Part shown: positions 53,973 to 64,000 of the stretch, piece after piece
Position numbering within the stretch: the stretch's first letter is position 1
How the letters are laid out: each line of letters starts with the position of its first letter
Assembly (NCBI GenBank): GCA_034666985.1
Contig: JAXDKS010000040.1
Coordinates: 1 to 64,000 of the forward strand
DNA length: 64,000 bases
Origin: DATARR01 sp034666985
GTDB taxonomy: Bacteria > Acidobacteriota > Thermoanaerobaculia > Multivoradales > UBA5704
Direction: 5' to 3'
Notes under the pieces: model-generated
The model's input: the letters and a program-made list of their open reading frames with translations, nothing else
Told to the model about the DNA's origin: nothing
The model's database searches: none
Program-made: the position numbers and the translations under genes

Positions 53973-56123
53973 CTAATAAAGCTCCGCGTACTGCCCCTGG
54001 CTCTCCAGCACCCGGCCGACGTAGTCGCGGGCCTCGCGGCTGCCAATCTTGGTGTAGTACTCGTCGGGCTCCGCGGTGAAGCACCAGCCCTTCCAGACCA
54101 GGGCCTGGGGATCGCCGGCCTGGTGGGCGGCCAGGGAGGGGACGGGCGCGTTGGCGAAGGCCTTGAGGTGCGCGCCGAGCTGCGCGGCGCTGACGGCCAC
54201 GGCCGCGGGTGAGAGGAGCGAGCGGTCGAAGCGGCTCTCCTCGCGCAGGAGCGCCGTCAGCAGGTGAGGATCGACGCCGCGGATCTTCCCCTGGGCGAGG
54301 ATGTGCTCCCGGAAGAGGATGGGATAGAGGAGCCGCCGGTAGTCCTGCGACTGCATCGCCAGCGGCAGCCGGCCGGGCGTCCGCTCGCGCAGGGACTCGG
54401 CCAGGGAGATGGAGCCCGCGACCTCGCCTCCCCGGGCCAGCAGCCAGCTTCCCGTATAGGCCAGGTTGGGATCGGAGAGGGGGAAGTGCCGCGGCACCGC
54501 CGGCGCTCCCTCGTGCAGGATGCCCAGGGCCAGCAGCATCTCCTCCGGACCGGTGAGCTCGTGGCTCCACATCGGCCAGCGCCGCACCGACACCACCTCG
54601 AGCTTCAGATAGGGCGCCGTGGCCCGGTCGGCCAGGAGCATCTGCTCCATCCTGTGCTGCGCTGCTGCCCGGCCGGCGGGATCGTTCGTCCCCAGCAGGA
54701 GCCAGCCGCCGTAGACATTGTCGAGACGGCTCGAACCGGCGAGGCGCCGCCCCTCGGCAGCGGCGGCGCGACTCAGGGGCTCGGCGGCGAGGCGGGTGCG
54801 AGCGGCGCGGGCCAGGGGGTGGTAGGGATCGGCGCGGAGCACCTCCAGGTAGCGGCTCACCGCCTCGCGGGGGTCGTGCTCCAACTCGGCCAGCCGGCCG
54901 AACCAGTAGGAGATCTCGATCCGGCCGTCCCGGTCATCCCGGCCGGTCTGGGCGGCCTGCTCGAGCCAGGACCGGGCGCGATCCCTCCGGCCGCGGGCGA
55001 GGTCGGAGGCGGCGAGGAAGAGACTGGCGCGGACCGTCAGGTTGCGCCACTCCGGCCGCGTCACGAGCTCACGGTACAGCTTCAGGGCCGAGGCCTCGGC
55101 ACCGTTGCGCCACTCCAGGCGCAGGGCCCCGAGGAGCGACGGGGCCGCCCAGTCCCGTCCCTGGGTATCCGCCTGCCAAGCCTGACGATAGCGCGCCGCG
55201 GCGGCCGGCCAGGCGCCGCGCAACTCGTGGGCCCGCGCCTCGTGATAGAGGGCCCGGGCCTTCTCCCCGGGCGTCCGCGCCAGGGAGCCGAGGACGCTGA
55301 AGGCCACCGAGGCCTCGGCGTAGCGCCGCTGGCCGAGGAGCACCTGGCCGATGAGCGCCTGCGTCTCATAGGCGTCCCGCGCCGAGAGGGACTCGCTCTT
55401 CCTGCCCGCCCGCTGGAGGTGTGGCAGGGCGCGGTCGTAGTCCTTGTGCTGGTGGAAGGTGGAGCCGAGGAGCATGGACAGGCGCCCGCGCTCGGCCTCG
55501 GCCACCAGACCCGAGAGGCGCTCGGCGGCACGGCGGGCGCACTCGTCGTCGCGGCTCTCCTCCAGCAGCCCCACCATCAGGCTGCGGGCCATCTCGGGAT
55601 AGCCGCCGCGCAGGGCACACTCCCCCTGGACGAGCTGGATCTGCCGGCGTTGCGGCACCGGCAGCCGCTCCGGATGCAGACCCCCCAGCAGCCGGCAGTC
55701 GCCCCCCTCGAAAAGGACGTGGACGAAGAGGCGGACCGCCTCGGGGATGAGCGGCGAGCCGGGATTGCCCGCGGTCACGTAGGAGATGAGACCCGCCGCG
55801 ATCTCGGGATGACCCATGTGGTCATGGTCCATGGCCAGGCGGTAGCGGCTGTAGAGGCTCAGGGGAGGCGTCGCGGCCATCGCCCGGACGAAGGCCTCGC
55901 TCGCCTCGCCCTGCCGGCCCAGGCGGTCGAGGAGATGGCCGCGGAGGACGTCGAGACCCAGGCGGTGCGCGGCGTCGGGGCTCTGCGCCAGCTCCTGCTC
56001 GACCCGCCCCAGCGCCTCCTGCGGCTTGCCGGCGAGCTGCAGCTCGACCAACTCCGGCCGCGGGTCCGTGACGCGCGGGTCCGTGACGGTAATGGCGAGT
56101 GCGAGTGTGAGGGTGCCGAACAT
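53973..56123 (-). CDS. TPR-SLT protein with a shortened lytic-transglycosylase domain
   Basis: 716 residues. About 600 residues of TPR-type helices (EKARALYHEARAHELRGAWP, YWFGRLAELEHDPREAVSRY) precede a Slt-type catalytic core. The catalytic Glu is in LLREESRFDR (about 628). The motif usually reading ALGLMQ is instead SPAAVAVSAAQLG, and the region to the YNAG-like SLAAHQAGD is much shorter than normal. The end DYVGRVLESQGQYAEL is typical. It may be inactive or have altered specificity. An N-terminal hydrophobic stretch suggests export. Confidence 0.83.
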   Translation of the reverse strand: MFGTLTLALAITVTDPRVTDPRPELVELQLAGKPQEALGRVEQELAQSPDAAHRLGLDVLRGHLLDRLGRQGEASEAFVRAMAATPPLSLYSRYRLAMDHDHMGHPEIAAGLISYVTAGNPGSPLIPEAVRLFVHVLFEGGDCRLLGGLHPERLPVPQRRQIQLVQGECALRGGYPEMARSLMVGLLEESRDDECARRAAERLSGLVAEAERGRLSMLLGSTFHQHKDYDRALPHLQRAGRKSESLSARDAYETQALIGQVLLGQRRYAEASVAFSVLGSLARTPGEKARALYHEARAHELRGAWPAAAARYRQAWQADTQGRDWAAPSLLGALRLEWRNGAEASALKLYRELVTRPEWRNLTVRASLFLAASDLARGRRDRARSWLEQAAQTGRDDRDGRIEISYWFGRLAELEHDPREAVSRYLEVLRADPYHPLARAARTRLAAEPLSRAAAAEGRRLAGSSRLDNVYGGWLLLGTNDPAGRAAAQHRMEQMLLADRATAPYLKLEVVSVRRWPMWSHELTGPEEMLLALGILHEGAPAVPRHFPLSDPNLAYTGSWLLARGGEVAGSISLAESLRERTPGRLPLAMQSQDYRRLLYPILFREHILAQGKIRGVDPHLLTALLREESRFDRSLLSPAAVAVSAAQLGAHLKAFANAPVPSLAAHQAGDPQALVWKGWCFTAEPDEYYTKIGSREARDYVGRVLESQGQYAELY

Positions 56124-56162
56124 CCGGGAACGCCGCGGCGCCGGCGGTTCGATTCCGGGGAA

Positions 56163-57425
<1,263 letters not shown>

Positions 57426-57447
57426 GCCCTGACCTTTCCTCAGATCC

Positions 57448-58308
57448 TCAGACTTTTCTTGATGAGCGCCGCCGCAGCACCACGACCCGCGGGATGCCGG
57501 CGTAGTCCGCCCGCACCCGCAGGACCTCCAGACCCGAAGCCTCGGCGTGGCGGCGGGCGGCGTCGAGCTGTCCGTAGCCGATTTCGACCGCCAAGGATAC
57601 CCCGGGACGCAGCGCCGCGCACTGGGCGAAGAGGCGGGCGAGGACCGAGTCCCCCGAGCCGGGAGCGAAGAGTGCCAGGGCGGGCTCGAAATTGCAAACC
57701 TCGGGCGAGAGGAGCGGCGCGTCCGCGAGGTCGACGTAGGGGGGATTGCTCACCACCAGGTCGAAGCGGGCGAGGTCGAGCCCCGCCGTGAGGTCCGTTC
57801 CGAGCAGAGAGATCCGGGCACCGAGCCGCCGGGCGTTCTTCGCCGCCACGGCCAGGGCCCCGGGCGACAGGTCGGTGGCCACCACGCAGGAGCCGGGAAT
57901 CTCCAGGGCCAGGGTCACGGCGAGGCATCCGGAGCCGGTGCCCACGTCGAGGATCCACGGCCGCGCCGGCAGCGCAGCCGTGATGACTGCGATCGCCTCC
58001 TCCACCACGTGCTCGGTTTCCGGCCGGGGGATGAGCACCCGCGAGTCGACACAGAAAACCCGGCCATAGAACTCCCGTTCGCCCATCAGATAGGCCGCGG
58101 GCTCGCCCGTGAGCCGGCGCTCCAACAGCTCCCGGAAGCGGGACTCAGCCCGGGCGGGGACCTCCGAGTCCCCCCGCGCCAGCGCCTGGGCCTCCGACAG
58201 GCCGAGCACGTGCCCGAGCAGCAGCAGAGCCTCCCGAGGGGGCGCGCCGAACGACGTAGCCGCCAGGCGCGGCCGGGCCTCGGCGAGAAGCTGGCGGAGG
58301 GTTGTCAC
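57448..58308 (-). CDS. prmC: peptide chain release factor N5-glutamine methyltransferase
   Basis: 286 residues, GTG start at 58308. The N-terminal helical domain (1-80) is followed by RPETEHVVEEAI, the SAM motif VGTGSGCLAVTLAL, and the NPPY catalytic motif (LVVSNPPYVDL). It methylates the Gln of the GGQ motif in RF1 and RF2. It is encoded downstream of its substrate's gene prfA (58964-60043), with one small exported protein gene between. Confidence 0.95.
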   Translation of the reverse strand: MTTLRQLLAEARPRLAATSFGAPPREALLLLGHVLGLSEAQALARGDSEVPARAESRFRELLERRLTGEPAAYLMGEREFYGRVFCVDSRVLIPRPETEHVVEEAIAVITAALPARPWILDVGTGSGCLAVTLALEIPGSCVVATDLSPGALAVAAKNARRLGARISLLGTDLTAGLDLARFDLVVSNPPYVDLADAPLLSPEVCNFEPALALFAPGSGDSVLARLFAQCAALRPGVSLAVEIGYGQLDAARRHAEASGLEVLRVRADYAGIPRVVVLRRRSSRKV

Positions 58309-58351
58309 CCGGGTAGTCTACCCGCGTGCGGGCTCACCAATTCTTCGATTC

Positions 58352-58813
58352 CTACCGCCCGCCGCCCCCGCCTGCCGGTTGCACGTCGGTCTTCTCCTGC
58401 GGCTTGCGGGCCTCTTCCAGGCAGGCGTTCGCCGCCTGGTCCTTCGGCTTCATGGCCTGGGCCTGGATACAGGCGCTCTGGGCGGACTCCGGCTTGCCGA
58501 GGGCGAGGTAGATCTGACCCAGGGCCAGGTAGGCGTCGAAGTTGGGCTGATAGCCCGCCGCCTTCAACAGATCCTCCTTGGCCTTCTCGTACAGCTTGAT
58601 CTTTTTCTGGGGGTCCTTCTCCTCCTCGGCCTTCTTCTTCCCCCGCAGGCCGCGCGAGCAGGCGGCCATGGACTTCTGCTCCGGACTGTCCATCCGGCCC
58701 ATCCCGTCGGTGCCCATGCCCGCTCCTCCCATCTGGGGAGACGGAGCGGCGCAGACCAGGGCGGGCACGGCGATCAGGAGAGCGAGGGCGGATGCAATGT
58801 ACGTTCTCTTCAT
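58352..58813 (-). CDS. small exported TPR protein
   Basis: 153 residues with a signal peptide (YIASALALLIAVPALVCAA) and a Gly/Met-rich spacer (MGGAGMGTDGMGRM). Residues about 70-130 form TPR-like helices (KLYEKAKEDLLKAAGYQPNF, AYLALGQIYLALGKPESAQ). One lone Cys pair (CSRG, ACIQ, ACLE) exists. Probably periplasmic; function unknown. It lies between prfA and prmC on the same strand. Confidence 0.78.
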   Translation of the reverse strand: MKRTYIASALALLIAVPALVCAAPSPQMGGAGMGTDGMGRMDSPEQKSMAACSRGLRGKKKAEEEKDPQKKIKLYEKAKEDLLKAAGYQPNFDAYLALGQIYLALGKPESAQSACIQAQAMKPKDQAANACLEEARKPQEKTDVQPAGGGGGR

Positions 58814-58963
58814 GAGATGTTTCTCCTTGGTTGAAGCTATCTACGGAACACTGGGCTCCACCGTCTATCCAGAGTGACGGAAGGGACCAAAAGATTTCGC
58901 TTCAACGCGAGGAGAGGGGGGAAGAAGGGCCGGCGGGGACGCCGGCGCCCAGGGAAAGCGCCG

Positions 58964-60043
58964 TCAGTGCGCCCGGGACTGCGCTTCCATCTTCTCGGCC
59001 TGGAAGTGGGCGACCAGCGGCTCGATCAGGGGATCGAGGTGGCCTTCGAGGATGGTCGGGAGCTGGTGGATCGACAGGCCGATGCGGTGGTCCGTCACCC
59101 GGCTCTGGGGAAAGTTGTAGGTGCGGATCTTCTCCGAGCGGTCACCCGAGCCCACCATGCGGCGGCGCTCCTCGGACACGGCGGCGTCGGCCTTCTCGCG
59201 CTCGATGTCGTAGATCCGGGCCTTGAGGACGCGCAGGGCCTTGGCCTTGTTCTTGATCTGGCTGCGCTCGTCCTGGCAGGAGACCACGATGCCGGTGGGG
59301 AGATGGGTGAGGCGCACCGCCGAGTAGGTGGTGTTCACGCCCTGGCCGCCGGGGCCGGAGGCGCAGAAACGGTCCACCCGGATGTCCTTCTCGTCGACCT
59401 CGACCTCCACGTCGTCGGCCTCGGGCAGCACGGCCACCGTCACCGCCGAGGTGTGGATGCGGCCGGCGGACTCGGTGGCGGGCACGCGCTGCACGCGGTG
59501 GACGCCGCCCTCGTACTTGAGGCGGCTGTAGGCGCCCCGGCCCTCGACGATGGCCGAGACCTCCTTGATCCCCCCGGCCTCGGACTCCGACAGGTCAATG
59601 ATCTCCACCCGCCACCCCTGCGTCTCGGCGTAGCGGCTGTACATGCGGAACAGCTCGGCGGCGAATAGCGTGGCCTCGTCGCCGCCCGTGCCGGCGCGGA
59701 TCTCCAGCACCACGTTGCGCTCGTCGTTGGGGTCCTTGGGCGTCAGCTCCCGCCGCAGCCGCTCCTCGAGCTCGGCGACGCGGGCGGCGAGCTGTTCCTT
59801 CTCGTCCTGGGCCAGGGCGTGGAGCTCGTCGTCCTTGGGCAGCGAGGCGAGCAGCTCCTCGTTCTCCTGCCGCTGCTGCACGGCCTTCACGTACTCGCGG
59901 TAGAGCTTCACGGCCGGATCGATCTCCGAGAGGGTCTTGTTGACCTCGCGGTAGATCTTGGGGTCCGAGAAGATGGCCGGGTCCGAAAGGCGCTCGGTCA
60001 GCTCCTGATGGGTCCTCTCGAGTTGGGCGAGTTTCTCGATCAT
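58964..60043 (-). CDS. prfA: peptide chain release factor 1
   Basis: 359 residues. The stop-codon recognition tripeptide PAT is at 188-190 (RVPATESAGR) and GGQ at 232-234 (ASGPGGQGVNTT). It terminates translation at UAA and UAG; PAT rather than SPF marks RF1. It is flanked by DUF1385 upstream (15-nt gap) and the small TPR and prmC downstream. The order rpmE-DUF1385-prfA-prmC is a widely shared cluster. Confidence 0.97.
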   Translation of the reverse strand: MIEKLAQLERTHQELTERLSDPAIFSDPKIYREVNKTLSEIDPAVKLYREYVKAVQQRQENEELLASLPKDDELHALAQDEKEQLAARVAELEERLRRELTPKDPNDERNVVLEIRAGTGGDEATLFAAELFRMYSRYAETQGWRVEIIDLSESEAGGIKEVSAIVEGRGAYSRLKYEGGVHRVQRVPATESAGRIHTSAVTVAVLPEADDVEVEVDEKDIRVDRFCASGPGGQGVNTTYSAVRLTHLPTGIVVSCQDERSQIKNKAKALRVLKARIYDIEREKADAAVSEERRRMVGSGDRSEKIRTYNFPQSRVTDHRIGLSIHQLPTILEGHLDPLIEPLVAHFQAEKMEAQSRAH

Positions 60044-60058
60044 GGCTCTACCTTCTTT

Positions 60059-61129
60059 TCAGGCCCCGGCCCGCGCCGCGGCCTCAGGGTACTCCGAAGG
60101 AACGATCGCCGGCACCGGGATGGGCGTCTCCGCCGGTTGCAGCAGACCGTCCTCCCTCAGCGCCTCCTCCAGCGCGGCGATGGCGACCTCCAGCATGTCG
60201 TCCGTCGGCTCCTGGGTGGTGATGCGCTGCAGGGCGAGCCCCGGCGCCACCAGCAGGTTGAACAGCGGCGCGGCCCGGTGCTTCGCCGTGAAGCGCAGCA
60301 CCTCGTAGGAGAGACCCGCGATGACCGGCACCAGCAGCAGCCGGCCCCCGAACTTCATGAGGAACGGCGCGGTCTTCGGGATCAGCGCGAAGACCAGGAT
60401 CGACACCAGGATCACGAAGAGCAGGAAGCTCGTGCCGCACCGCGGATGGAGACGGCTCTGGATGCGGGCGTTCTCCACCGTCAGCGGCAGCCGCTTCTCG
60501 TAGTTGAACACCACCTTGTGCTCGGCTCCGTGGTACTGGAACACCCGGTGGATGTCCTTCATCCGCGAGATCAGGAAGATGTAGCCGAGGAAGAACACCG
60601 CCCGCAGGGCCCCATCGAGCAGATTGAACTGCAGGTTCGACAATTGGCCGCCGAAGACGTACTTCTCCCCCAGGTGGGTCAGTCCCAGCGGGACCAGGAG
60701 GAAGACGACGATCCCCAGCCCCAGACCGAACGCCATGGATCCGGCGATGGCCCAGTTGGACGTCTCCTTCTTCTCCGGAGCGGCCGGCATCACCTCGTTT
60801 ACCTTCTCTGCCTCCTCCGCCTCGGCCGCGGCCACCGCCTGCTCGGCCGAGAAGTTGAGCGAGCGGATGCCCAGGGCGAGCGACTGGAACAGCACGGCCA
60901 CGCCGCGCAGAATGGGCAGCTTGAGGATGGGGAAGCGCTTGGCGAGGCTGTTGACCTTGCCGCGCTGGAACGCGAGCGAACCGTCCGGCCGGCGCACGGC
61001 AACGCCGTAGGCCCCGGGGGAGCGCATCATCACTCCCTCGATCAGGGCCTGGCCGCCGACCAGCAGCTCGTTCTCTGGGCTGGCGCTCGACTGCATGATG
61101 GGATCTCGAGCCGCCCCGGCCTGGCCCAT
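60059..61129 (-). CDS. DUF1385 family membrane protein
   Basis: 356 residues. GGQALIEGVMMRSP, the family signature, is near residue 27-40. Four to five membrane segments follow (MAFGLGLGIVVFLLVPLGL, AVFFLGYIFLISR, SFLLFVILVSILVFALIP), and the conserved YHGAEHKVVFNYE and RLHPRCGTSFLLF. DUF1385 proteins are tied to rpmE and prfA in many phyla; function unknown. It begins 37 nt after the rpmE stop. Confidence 0.92.
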   Translation of the reverse strand: MGQAGAARDPIMQSSASPENELLVGGQALIEGVMMRSPGAYGVAVRRPDGSLAFQRGKVNSLAKRFPILKLPILRGVAVLFQSLALGIRSLNFSAEQAVAAAEAEEAEKVNEVMPAAPEKKETSNWAIAGSMAFGLGLGIVVFLLVPLGLTHLGEKYVFGGQLSNLQFNLLDGALRAVFFLGYIFLISRMKDIHRVFQYHGAEHKVVFNYEKRLPLTVENARIQSRLHPRCGTSFLLFVILVSILVFALIPKTAPFLMKFGGRLLLVPVIAGLSYEVLRFTAKHRAAPLFNLLVAPGLALQRITTQEPTDDMLEVAIAALEEALREDGLLQPAETPIPVPAIVPSEYPEAAARAGA

Positions 61130-61166
61130 CGACTGCGAGAGGCGCGATGGGCCGGACGGGGGGCTG

Positions 61167-61382
61167 CTAGCTCGCCGGCGCCGCCGGACGGTTGTAGCGG
61201 CGCTGGAACCGCTCGACGCGGCCGGCCGTGTCGATCAGCTTCTGCTTGCCGGAGAAGAACGGATGGCAGGCGCTGCAGATCTCCAGGCGCACCTCGTCCT
61301 TGGTCGAGTGGGTCTCGAAGGTGTTGCCGCACGCGCAGGTGACGGTCACCATGTTGAGCTGGGGATGGATGTCTTTCTTCAC
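61167..61382 (-). CDS. rpmE: 50S ribosomal protein L31
   Basis: 71 residues from GTG 61382, AAGGA upstream. KKDIHPQLNMVTVTCACGNT, FETHSTKDEVRLEICSACHP carries the cysteines of the zinc-binding (C+) form of L31: CACG and CSAC. It sits at the base of the central protuberance of the 50S subunit. A sigma70-type promoter (61454-61482) precedes it, and it heads the cluster going down to murA. Confidence 0.95.
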   Translation of the reverse strand: MKKDIHPQLNMVTVTCACGNTFETHSTKDEVRLEICSACHPFFSGKQKLIDTAGRVERFQRRYNRPAAPAS

Positions 61383-61453
61383 GGTCGTGATCCTTCTCTC
61401 TGCTATGAGAATGGTTCCCCGAGGGGGAAGGACTGAGTCTCCAAGAACCCGGA

Positions 61454-61482
61454 AGCCTAGCCGATCCCGGCCGTCCTGACAA
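61454..61482 (-). promoter_or_regulatory. sigma70-type promoter of the rpmE cluster
   Basis: On the minus strand TTGTCA (61482-61477), 17-nt spacer, TAGGCT (61459-61454). The start codon of rpmE is about 70 nt downstream. Confidence 0.6.
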
Positions 61483-61559
61483 GGTGCTTGGCTGACCACG
61501 GGTTGCAACAGGTAGGGGGGAGGGGGTATTCCAGGGGGAAACCCGCCCATCGGGCGCAC

Positions 61560-61565
61560 TACACT
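61560..61565 (+). promoter_or_regulatory. -10 box TACACT 7 nt before an ATG (leaderless candidate)
   Basis: TACACT ends 7 nt before the dipeptidase ATG (61573); no ribosome site is visible. Confidence 0.35.
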
Positions 61566-61572
61566 ACCCGCC

Positions 61573-62664
61573 ATGGCCCTCCACGAAGAGACCCTCGTCA
61601 TCGATGCCCACACCGACGTCCCCACCCGGCTCTGGGAGGCCCCGGCGGACCTCTCCCAGCGCCAGACGGACCGCCACGTCGACCTCCCGCGCCTGAAGCA
61701 GGGCGGGGTGAACGCCCTCGTCTTCGCCCTCTACGTGCCGTCCGAGCTCGACCCGCAGCGGGGCTGGGAGCACGCCAAGGCGCTCTACGAAGCCTCCGAG
61801 AAGGCCCTGATCCCGGACCAGCTCGTCCAGGTGGCCACGGCGGACGACCTCCAGGGAGCCGCCCGTCGGGGCGAGGTGGCCGTCCTCTTCGGCCTGGAGA
61901 ACGGCCGCCCCCTGACCGTCCCCGGCGCCCTGGACCACTGCGCCAAGATCGGCGTCCGCTACGTCACCCTCACCCATTGGGCGAGCCACGAGTGGTGCGA
62001 CGCCTCCACAGACAGGCCCCTCCACGGCGGCCTCGCCCCCGAGGGAGAGGCGATCGTCCGCCGCATGAACCGCCTGGGCATCCTACCGGACGTCTCTCAC
62101 GTCTCCGACGACGCCGTCCTCCACACCCTGGACGTCTCCGCGGCTCCCGTCATCGCCAGCCACAGCTCCGCCCGAGCTCTCTGCGACCATCCGCGCAACC
62201 TCCCCGATCCGCTGATCCGGGAGATCGCCCACCAGGGAGGCCTGGTGATGGCCAACTCCTACCCCGCCTTCGTCAGCCCCGAAGCCTCCAGAGCGGACGC
62301 CGCCCGCGGCAAGGAGCTCAAGCCGATCCTCCAGGAGACCGAAGAGGAGTACCTCCGCAACCCCGGCAAGCTCTGGAAGGAACGGGCGCGCCTCTTCGCG
62401 GATCACCCTCTCCCCAAGGTCCCCCTCTCCGTCTACGTGGACCACATCATCCACCTGATTGAGATGGGAGGAGAAGAGCACACCGGCATCGGCACCGACT
62501 TCGACGGCATCCAGGATGTCCTCGAAGGGTTTGAAGACCCCTCGAAGTTTCCGGACCTCACCGCGGCGCTGCTGGAGAGAGGGGTGGATCGGGGCGGGGT
62601 GCGGTTGATTCTGGGGGAGAACTTCCTGCGGGTGTTGAGGGAGGGGGAGAAGCGGGCGGGGTAG
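61573..62664 (+). CDS. M19-family (renal dipeptidase-like) membrane-independent dipeptidase
   Basis: 363 residues. Zinc ligands are His13 and Asp15 (DAHTDVP), Glu109 (GLENG), His176 (DVSHVSD), and His197 (ASHSSAR); GTDFDG near the end completes the site. No signal peptide, so cytoplasmic. M19 enzymes cleave dipeptides, some with D-amino acids. The start codon is close to a -10 box, and the 141 bases that follow up to the convergent gene hold nothing I can name. Confidence 0.92.
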   Translation: MALHEETLVIDAHTDVPTRLWEAPADLSQRQTDRHVDLPRLKQGGVNALVFALYVPSELDPQRGWEHAKALYEASEKALIPDQLVQVATADDLQGAARRGEVAVLFGLENGRPLTVPGALDHCAKIGVRYVTLTHWASHEWCDASTDRPLHGGLAPEGEAIVRRMNRLGILPDVSHVSDDAVLHTLDVSAAPVIASHSSARALCDHPRNLPDPLIREIAHQGGLVMANSYPAFVSPEASRADAARGKELKPILQETEEEYLRNPGKLWKERARLFADHPLPKVPLSVYVDHIIHLIEMGGEEHTGIGTDFDGIQDVLEGFEDPSKFPDLTAALLERGVDRGGVRLILGENFLRVLREGEKRAG

Positions 62665-62805
62665 GACATCAATGCCTGATCCCGCGACACCCTGTCCGTA
62701 GAAGACGTCCCAGGTCGTCCACGACACCCACCGCAGGCCACGGGGGTCTCCTCGAAGGACTGGCAGACGCCTGTATCACCCTGCCGCCCCAGTGCCAACG
62801 CTGAG

Positions 62806-64000
62806 CTACTCCGCCTCCATCCAGCCGCCCTCGGGCGCGAACCTCTTCTGCCGCAGGTCCAGCTTCACGACGTAGGCGCCGCGGGCGCCGAGGCGGCGGT
62901 TGGGGCTGTAGGTGACGGGCGGCGCGAAACCGGAGGTGAAGCTGCGCAGGGTCTCGAGCTGGTCCAGCAGCTTCTCGCGGCTGAGGTCGCGACCGGCGCG
63001 CCGCAAGGCCTCCACCAGCACGTCGGCAGAGGCCAGCGCGGCCCACTGGGCGGAGACGTTGTCCGCGGGGAGGGACCCGAGGGCACGGTAGGCGGCGACC
63101 GTCTCGGGACCCGCCCCGCCCGGCGACGAGGGGAGGGCGAGGAAGAGCTTGCCGTCGAAGGCCGCGGGCGCGCCGAAGAGGGAGTTGTCGTCGGCAGCAC
63201 CGGTGGCGAGGACCCGCGGATGCCAGCCGAAGCGGTCGGCCGTCTGGAGAAAGGCCAGGGCCTCCGGGCCCGAGCCGAGAAAGAGGACAGGATCGGCCTT
63301 CGTCGCCGCCAGGCGTTTCAGATCCTCAGGGCTTGTCTGATTCGGGCGCAGCGGCCGCGGCGCGGGCCATCCCGCGGCCGTAGCGAAGCGAATCAGGGCC
63401 TGTCCCTGCGCCTCGATCCCCGGCAGGAGGTAGAAGACGTAGCGGTTGAGCGGAAACGCCTCCTTGGGATGCAGGGTGAAGGGGCCCACCACCGGGATCT
63501 GCTTCTCCTGGAAGAGGGAAGCCATCTCCGCGTCGGCGCCGGCGAAGAAGGGGGCGAGGCCGGCGAACACGTCCTCCCGCTGGAGGAAGTCGGCCGTCCA
63601 GGCCTTCCGCTGGTCGGCGGGCGCCGGGGCGTCGAAGAAGCGCGGCTCGATCTGGCGGCCGTAGATCCCGCCCTCCCGGTTGACGGCCGCGAACCGCGCC
63701 GTGAGGGCGGCGCGGATCGCCTGCCCCATCCCGGAGAGGGCGCCGGACGGGGGGAGCACGACGCCCACCCGCACGGCCGTGTCGCTCACTCCGGGATCGC
63801 TGCCGGTGCCGAGCTTCTGGAGGTAGGCCACCAGGTCTTCCATGTCCTTCAGGCTCATGCGGAAGCGGGGCATGGCCACGTGCAGCGCGTTGCCCGCCGG
63901 ATCGAGGCCCAGCGAGATGGCCCGCTTGAGGAGCTTGACGTCGTAGGGCGGGTGCTTGCGGCCGCTGGGATGGGTGACGCCGTAAGGCTTGGTGAGGGTC
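62806..64000 (-). CDS. cytochrome c domain fused to a periplasmic (leucine-type) binding protein (partial)
   Basis: The frame is open to the right edge, so the N-terminus is missing. The visible first 60 residues (LLKRAISLGLDPAGNALHVA, MPRFRMSLKDMEDLVAYLQK) are the C-terminal part of a class I cytochrome c with the axial Met in MPRF. A type I periplasmic binding domain follows (VRVGVVLPPSGALSGMGQAI, FAAVNREGGIYGRQIEPRFF, PVVGPFTLHPKEA, VLATGAADDNSLFG). It may be a redox-linked sensor or a substrate-binding protein. The heme CxxCH motif would lie outside the window. Confidence 0.85.
   Translation of the reverse strand, partial: TLTKPYGVTHPSGRKHPPYDVKLLKRAISLGLDPAGNALHVAMPRFRMSLKDMEDLVAYLQKLGTGSDPGVSDTAVRVGVVLPPSGALSGMGQAIRAALTARFAAVNREGGIYGRQIEPRFFDAPAPADQRKAWTADFLQREDVFAGLAPFFAGADAEMASLFQEKQIPVVGPFTLHPKEAFPLNRYVFYLLPGIEAQGQALIRFATAAGWPAPRPLRPNQTSPEDLKRLAATKADPVLFLGSGPEALAFLQTADRFGWHPRVLATGAADDNSLFGAPAAFDGKLFLALPSSPGGAGPETVAAYRALGSLPADNVSAQWAALASADVLVEALRRAGRDLSREKLLDQLETLRSFTSGFAPPVTYSPNRRLGARGAYVVKLDLRQKRFAPEGGWMEAE

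Overview
The window is a high-GC, densely packed bacterial chromosome segment with about 50 protein genes and no rRNA, tRNA or CRISPR locus that I could see. A Gram-negative cell is suggested by a SurA-like periplasmic chaperone, MurA, an M23 and a YkuD wall enzyme, a lytic-transglycosylase-like protein and many signal peptides. The gene style (zinc-finger plus TPR regulators, ABC permease fused to an M1 peptidase, WD40-like secreted proteins, DUF1385 and DUF1684 proteins) resembles Acidobacteriota, perhaps Thermoanaerobaculia. That placement is inference from gene content only.

Layout. 1-1786: ECF sigma factor, membrane protein and exported protein in one operon (left edge cut). 1906-2136: first 21-nt repeat array. 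2417-6987: a DUF234-type ATPase with an operator-like site, then a ClpX-like ATPase coupled to a gluzincin peptidase. 7276-10343: two small convergent unknown genes and a PcrA/UvrD helicase. 10348-15165: DinB protein, PaaZ/BoxD-type dehydrogenase, an unknown protein and a beta-repeat membrane protein. 15273-17252: glycogen debranching enzyme, followed by the second array (17386-17761). 17770-33028: WD40-like secreted protein, Lhr helicase, beta-helix protein, two paralogous zinc-finger/TPR proteins, PLP dehydratase, CDF transporter, PRC-barrel protein and a small exported protein. 33304-38928: ABC ATPase, permease-M1 peptidase fusion, DUF1684 protein.

39000-43260 is an accessory island that looks lower in GC. 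It holds small genes of toxin-antitoxin style (one apparently frameshifted), a Phd antitoxin whose PIN toxin is cut by a 228-bp palindromic element, a TraB/GumN pseudogene, a HEPN-motif protein and the largest 21-nt array (30 units, 42582-43211).

43267-64000 is mostly housekeeping: M23 and YkuD wall enzymes, AI-2E-type exporter, DUF3224, a metzincin protease, YjbR protein, ATP-dependent DNA ligase, rsmI-nadE-nitrilase, SurA-like chaperone, SLT-like protein, then murA-prmC-TPR-prfA-DUF1385-rpmE (a translation and envelope cluster), an M19 dipeptidase, and a cytochrome c/periplasmic-binding fusion cut by the right edge.

The most unusual signal is three unrelated-sequence but identically built arrays of degenerate 21-nt units (11, 18 and 30 copies). 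Each lies between two minus-strand genes. 21 nt is both two helical turns and seven codons. Two arrays have no indel; one has two single-base deletions, so it cannot be a conserved reading frame.
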